Assembly: GCA_002729275.1 (NCBI GenBank)
Contig: PBTP01000056.1
Location: forward strand, 4,396 to 15,396
From: Roseibacillus sp.
GTDB taxonomy: Bacteria; Verrucomicrobiota; Verrucomicrobiia; Verrucomicrobiales; Akkermansiaceae
Reading direction: 5' to 3'
DNA length: 11,001 nucleotides
Part shown: positions 10,318-11,001 of the stretch, one piece after another
Layout: every line of letters starts with the position of its first letter
How positions within the stretch are numbered: position 1 is the first letter of the stretch
Translations under genes and position numbers: made by a program
Notes under the pieces: model-generated
Told to the model about the DNA's origin: nothing
Database searches by the model: none
Seen by the model: only the letters and a program-made list of their open reading frames with translations

Positions 10318-10384
10318 CCGGTCGGGGAGGAAACTACTCAAGGCGATTACCCCGATGAGCTAAACGGCGAAGGTTCCCGACCGG
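10318..10384. repeat. 9-bp perfect inverted repeat downstream of the small membrane protein gene
   Basis: CCGGTCGGG at 10318-10326 is exactly complementary to CCCGACCGG at 10376-10384, with 49 nt between. Inside it CTCA/TGAG (10337-10340 with 10356-10359) can form a smaller stem, so a branched RNA fold is possible. It lies 19 nt after the small gene's stop and 20 nt before the azurin terminator. There is no T-run after either arm, so it is not a standard intrinsic terminator. It may be the 3' structure of the small gene's transcript or a protein-binding site. Confidence 0.4.
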
Positions 10385-10403
10385 CGAGCAGCGAAGATAA
10401 GAA

Positions 10404-10427
10404 AAGGCCACGCTAGAGCGTGGCCTT
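10404..10427 (-). terminator. Intrinsic terminator of the azurin gene
   Basis: Read on the minus strand this is AAGGCCACGC, a 4-nt TCTA loop and GCGTGGCCTT, a perfect 10-bp stem. It is followed at once by TTCTTATC, giving a T-rich tail TTTTCTTAT from the end of the stem. It starts 23 nt after the azurin stop codon. On the plus strand the stem is preceded by A's and followed by gtgcga, so it acts as a terminator for the minus strand only. Confidence 0.85.
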
Positions 10428-10450
10428 GTGCGACTGAGGGGAGAGGCCGC

Positions 10451-10918
10451 TTATTTGACCTTGAGCACTCCCTTCATGACCCCAAAGTGCCCCGGGAACG
10501 TGCAAAGAAAGGGATAGTCTCCTGCAGCAGAAACCTTGAAGACGATAGTTTCCTCTTCTTTCGGGCCTAGAATCTTGGTCTTTGCGACAACTTGAGCTGC
10601 AAGAGCTGGGTCTAGGGGAAGATAATCGCCAGCCTTGTTGGCAACTCCGCCGATAGCAAATTTTGGAATATCAGACCCAGGCTTAAGAATCACCACATTG
10701 TGACCCATAGCGGCCTTGGGTAACGCTCCGATGTTTTTGAAGGTAAGCGCCACAGTCTGGCCGGCCTCGACCTCGATCTCAGCCTTGTCGTATTTCATCT
10801 GGTCATTGCCAGTGATGGTGACCTTGACGTCAGCCTTAGCTGCATCAGCTTTCTCTTCGGCCCGGGTAACCGGGGTGATCAATGCCACAGCTGTTAGGAT
10901 TAGGAGGATGTTTTTCAT
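10451..10918 (-). CDS. Azurin, periplasmic type 1 blue copper protein
   Basis: Azurin carries single electrons in the periplasm between membrane complexes and terminal reductases or oxidases. The start at 10918 gives 155 residues with a clean signal peptide (MKNILLILTAVALITPVTRA, cleavage near residue 20). An ATG 60 nt further upstream would add a polar tail that spoils the signal. A charged Ala/Lys linker (21-30) precedes the cupredoxin domain. All type 1 copper ligands are visible: H73 in MGHN, then C139, H144 and M148 in CTFPGHFGVM, with the axial Gly at 72. The ligand-loop spacing equals that of Pseudomonas azurin, and ITGNDQMKYD matches its QGNDQMQFN strand. The only Cys in the mature domain is the ligand, so the disulfide of proteobacterial azurins is absent. 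It has its own terminator and appears monocistronic. Confidence 0.95.
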   Translation of the reverse strand: MKNILLILTAVALITPVTRAEEKADAAKADVKVTITGNDQMKYDKAEIEVEAGQTVALTFKNIGALPKAAMGHNVVILKPGSDIPKFAIGGVANKAGDYLPLDPALAAQVVAKTKILGPKEEETIVFKVSAAGDYPFLCTFPGHFGVMKGVLKVK

Positions 10919-10940
10919 TCTGGCGGGAACATGGGCCGTG

Positions 10941-10955
10941 TTGCTCGGGGAGCAA
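10941..10955 (-). promoter_or_regulatory. Palindrome TTGCTC-N3-GAGCAA in the azurin upstream region
   Basis: TTGCTC at 10941-10946 and GAGCAA at 10950-10955 form a perfect 6-bp inverted repeat with a 3-nt centre, 23-37 nt upstream of the azurin start codon. A further GAGCAA half-site occurs at 10983-10988. It may be an operator or a 5' leader hairpin. No convincing -35/-10 pair could be placed beside it, and the upstream end of the region runs off the window. Confidence 0.3.
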
Positions 10956-11001
10956 GCAAATCTTTCAGATAAGAGCACAAGAGAGCAACGAGGCGCTAAG
11001 A

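Noticed and set aside
10132..10341. 69-codon minus-strand frame.
   Set aside because: It is antisense to the convincing small membrane protein and its translation is polar with no recognisable pattern.
10320..10376. tRNA-like TTTAGCTCA string on the minus strand.
   Set aside because: The D-stem does not close, there is no T-arm with GGTTCRA, and no acceptor stem pairs.
10919..10978. Upstream extension of azurin by 20 residues.
   Set aside because: The extension is polar and would bury the clear signal peptide; the hydrophobic MKNILLIL start fits export.

Overview
The window looks like a bacterial chromosome segment, most likely from Verrucomicrobiota or a close PVC relative. This rests on three things: the F-type ATPase gene order with a sequence insertion in the beta subunit, C/T-rich gene leaders without recognisable Shine-Dalgarno sites, and an azurin with its own signal peptide and no disulfide. 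The phylum call is inference from family resemblance, since no database search was possible.

Positions 28-5533 carry the 3' two thirds of an F1Fo ATP synthase operon on the + strand: atpF (b), atpH (delta), atpA (alpha), atpG (gamma), atpD (beta), atpC (epsilon). The Fo genes a and c are presumably just upstream, outside the window. The genes are separated by 18-75 nt gaps and none overlap. Delta is unusually short. The catalytic subunits keep their nucleotide-binding motifs but carry a few uncommon substitutions.

Positions 5534-5686 are a repeat-rich leader. It is followed by a complete carB (5687-8878), the large subunit of carbamoyl phosphate synthetase, with no carA next to it.

The right end is the accessory part. 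A convergent minus-strand gene (8914-9891) encodes a secreted protein that looks like a gluzincin peptidase whose zinc and catalytic residues have been lost. Divergent from it lies about 270 nt of hairpin-rich intergenic DNA (a possible structured RNA or leader). This is followed directly by a 44-residue single-pass membrane protein gene (10165-10299), which is short enough to be missed by routine gene calling. The window ends with a minus-strand azurin gene (10451-10918) that has a textbook intrinsic terminator on its 3' side.

Functionally the window combines energy conservation (ATP synthase), pyrimidine/arginine precursor synthesis (carB) and periplasmic copper electron transfer (azurin). 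No mobile element, CRISPR array, tRNA or rRNA was seen. The most novel-looking part is 8914-10384: degenerate peptidase, structured intergenic region and small membrane protein.
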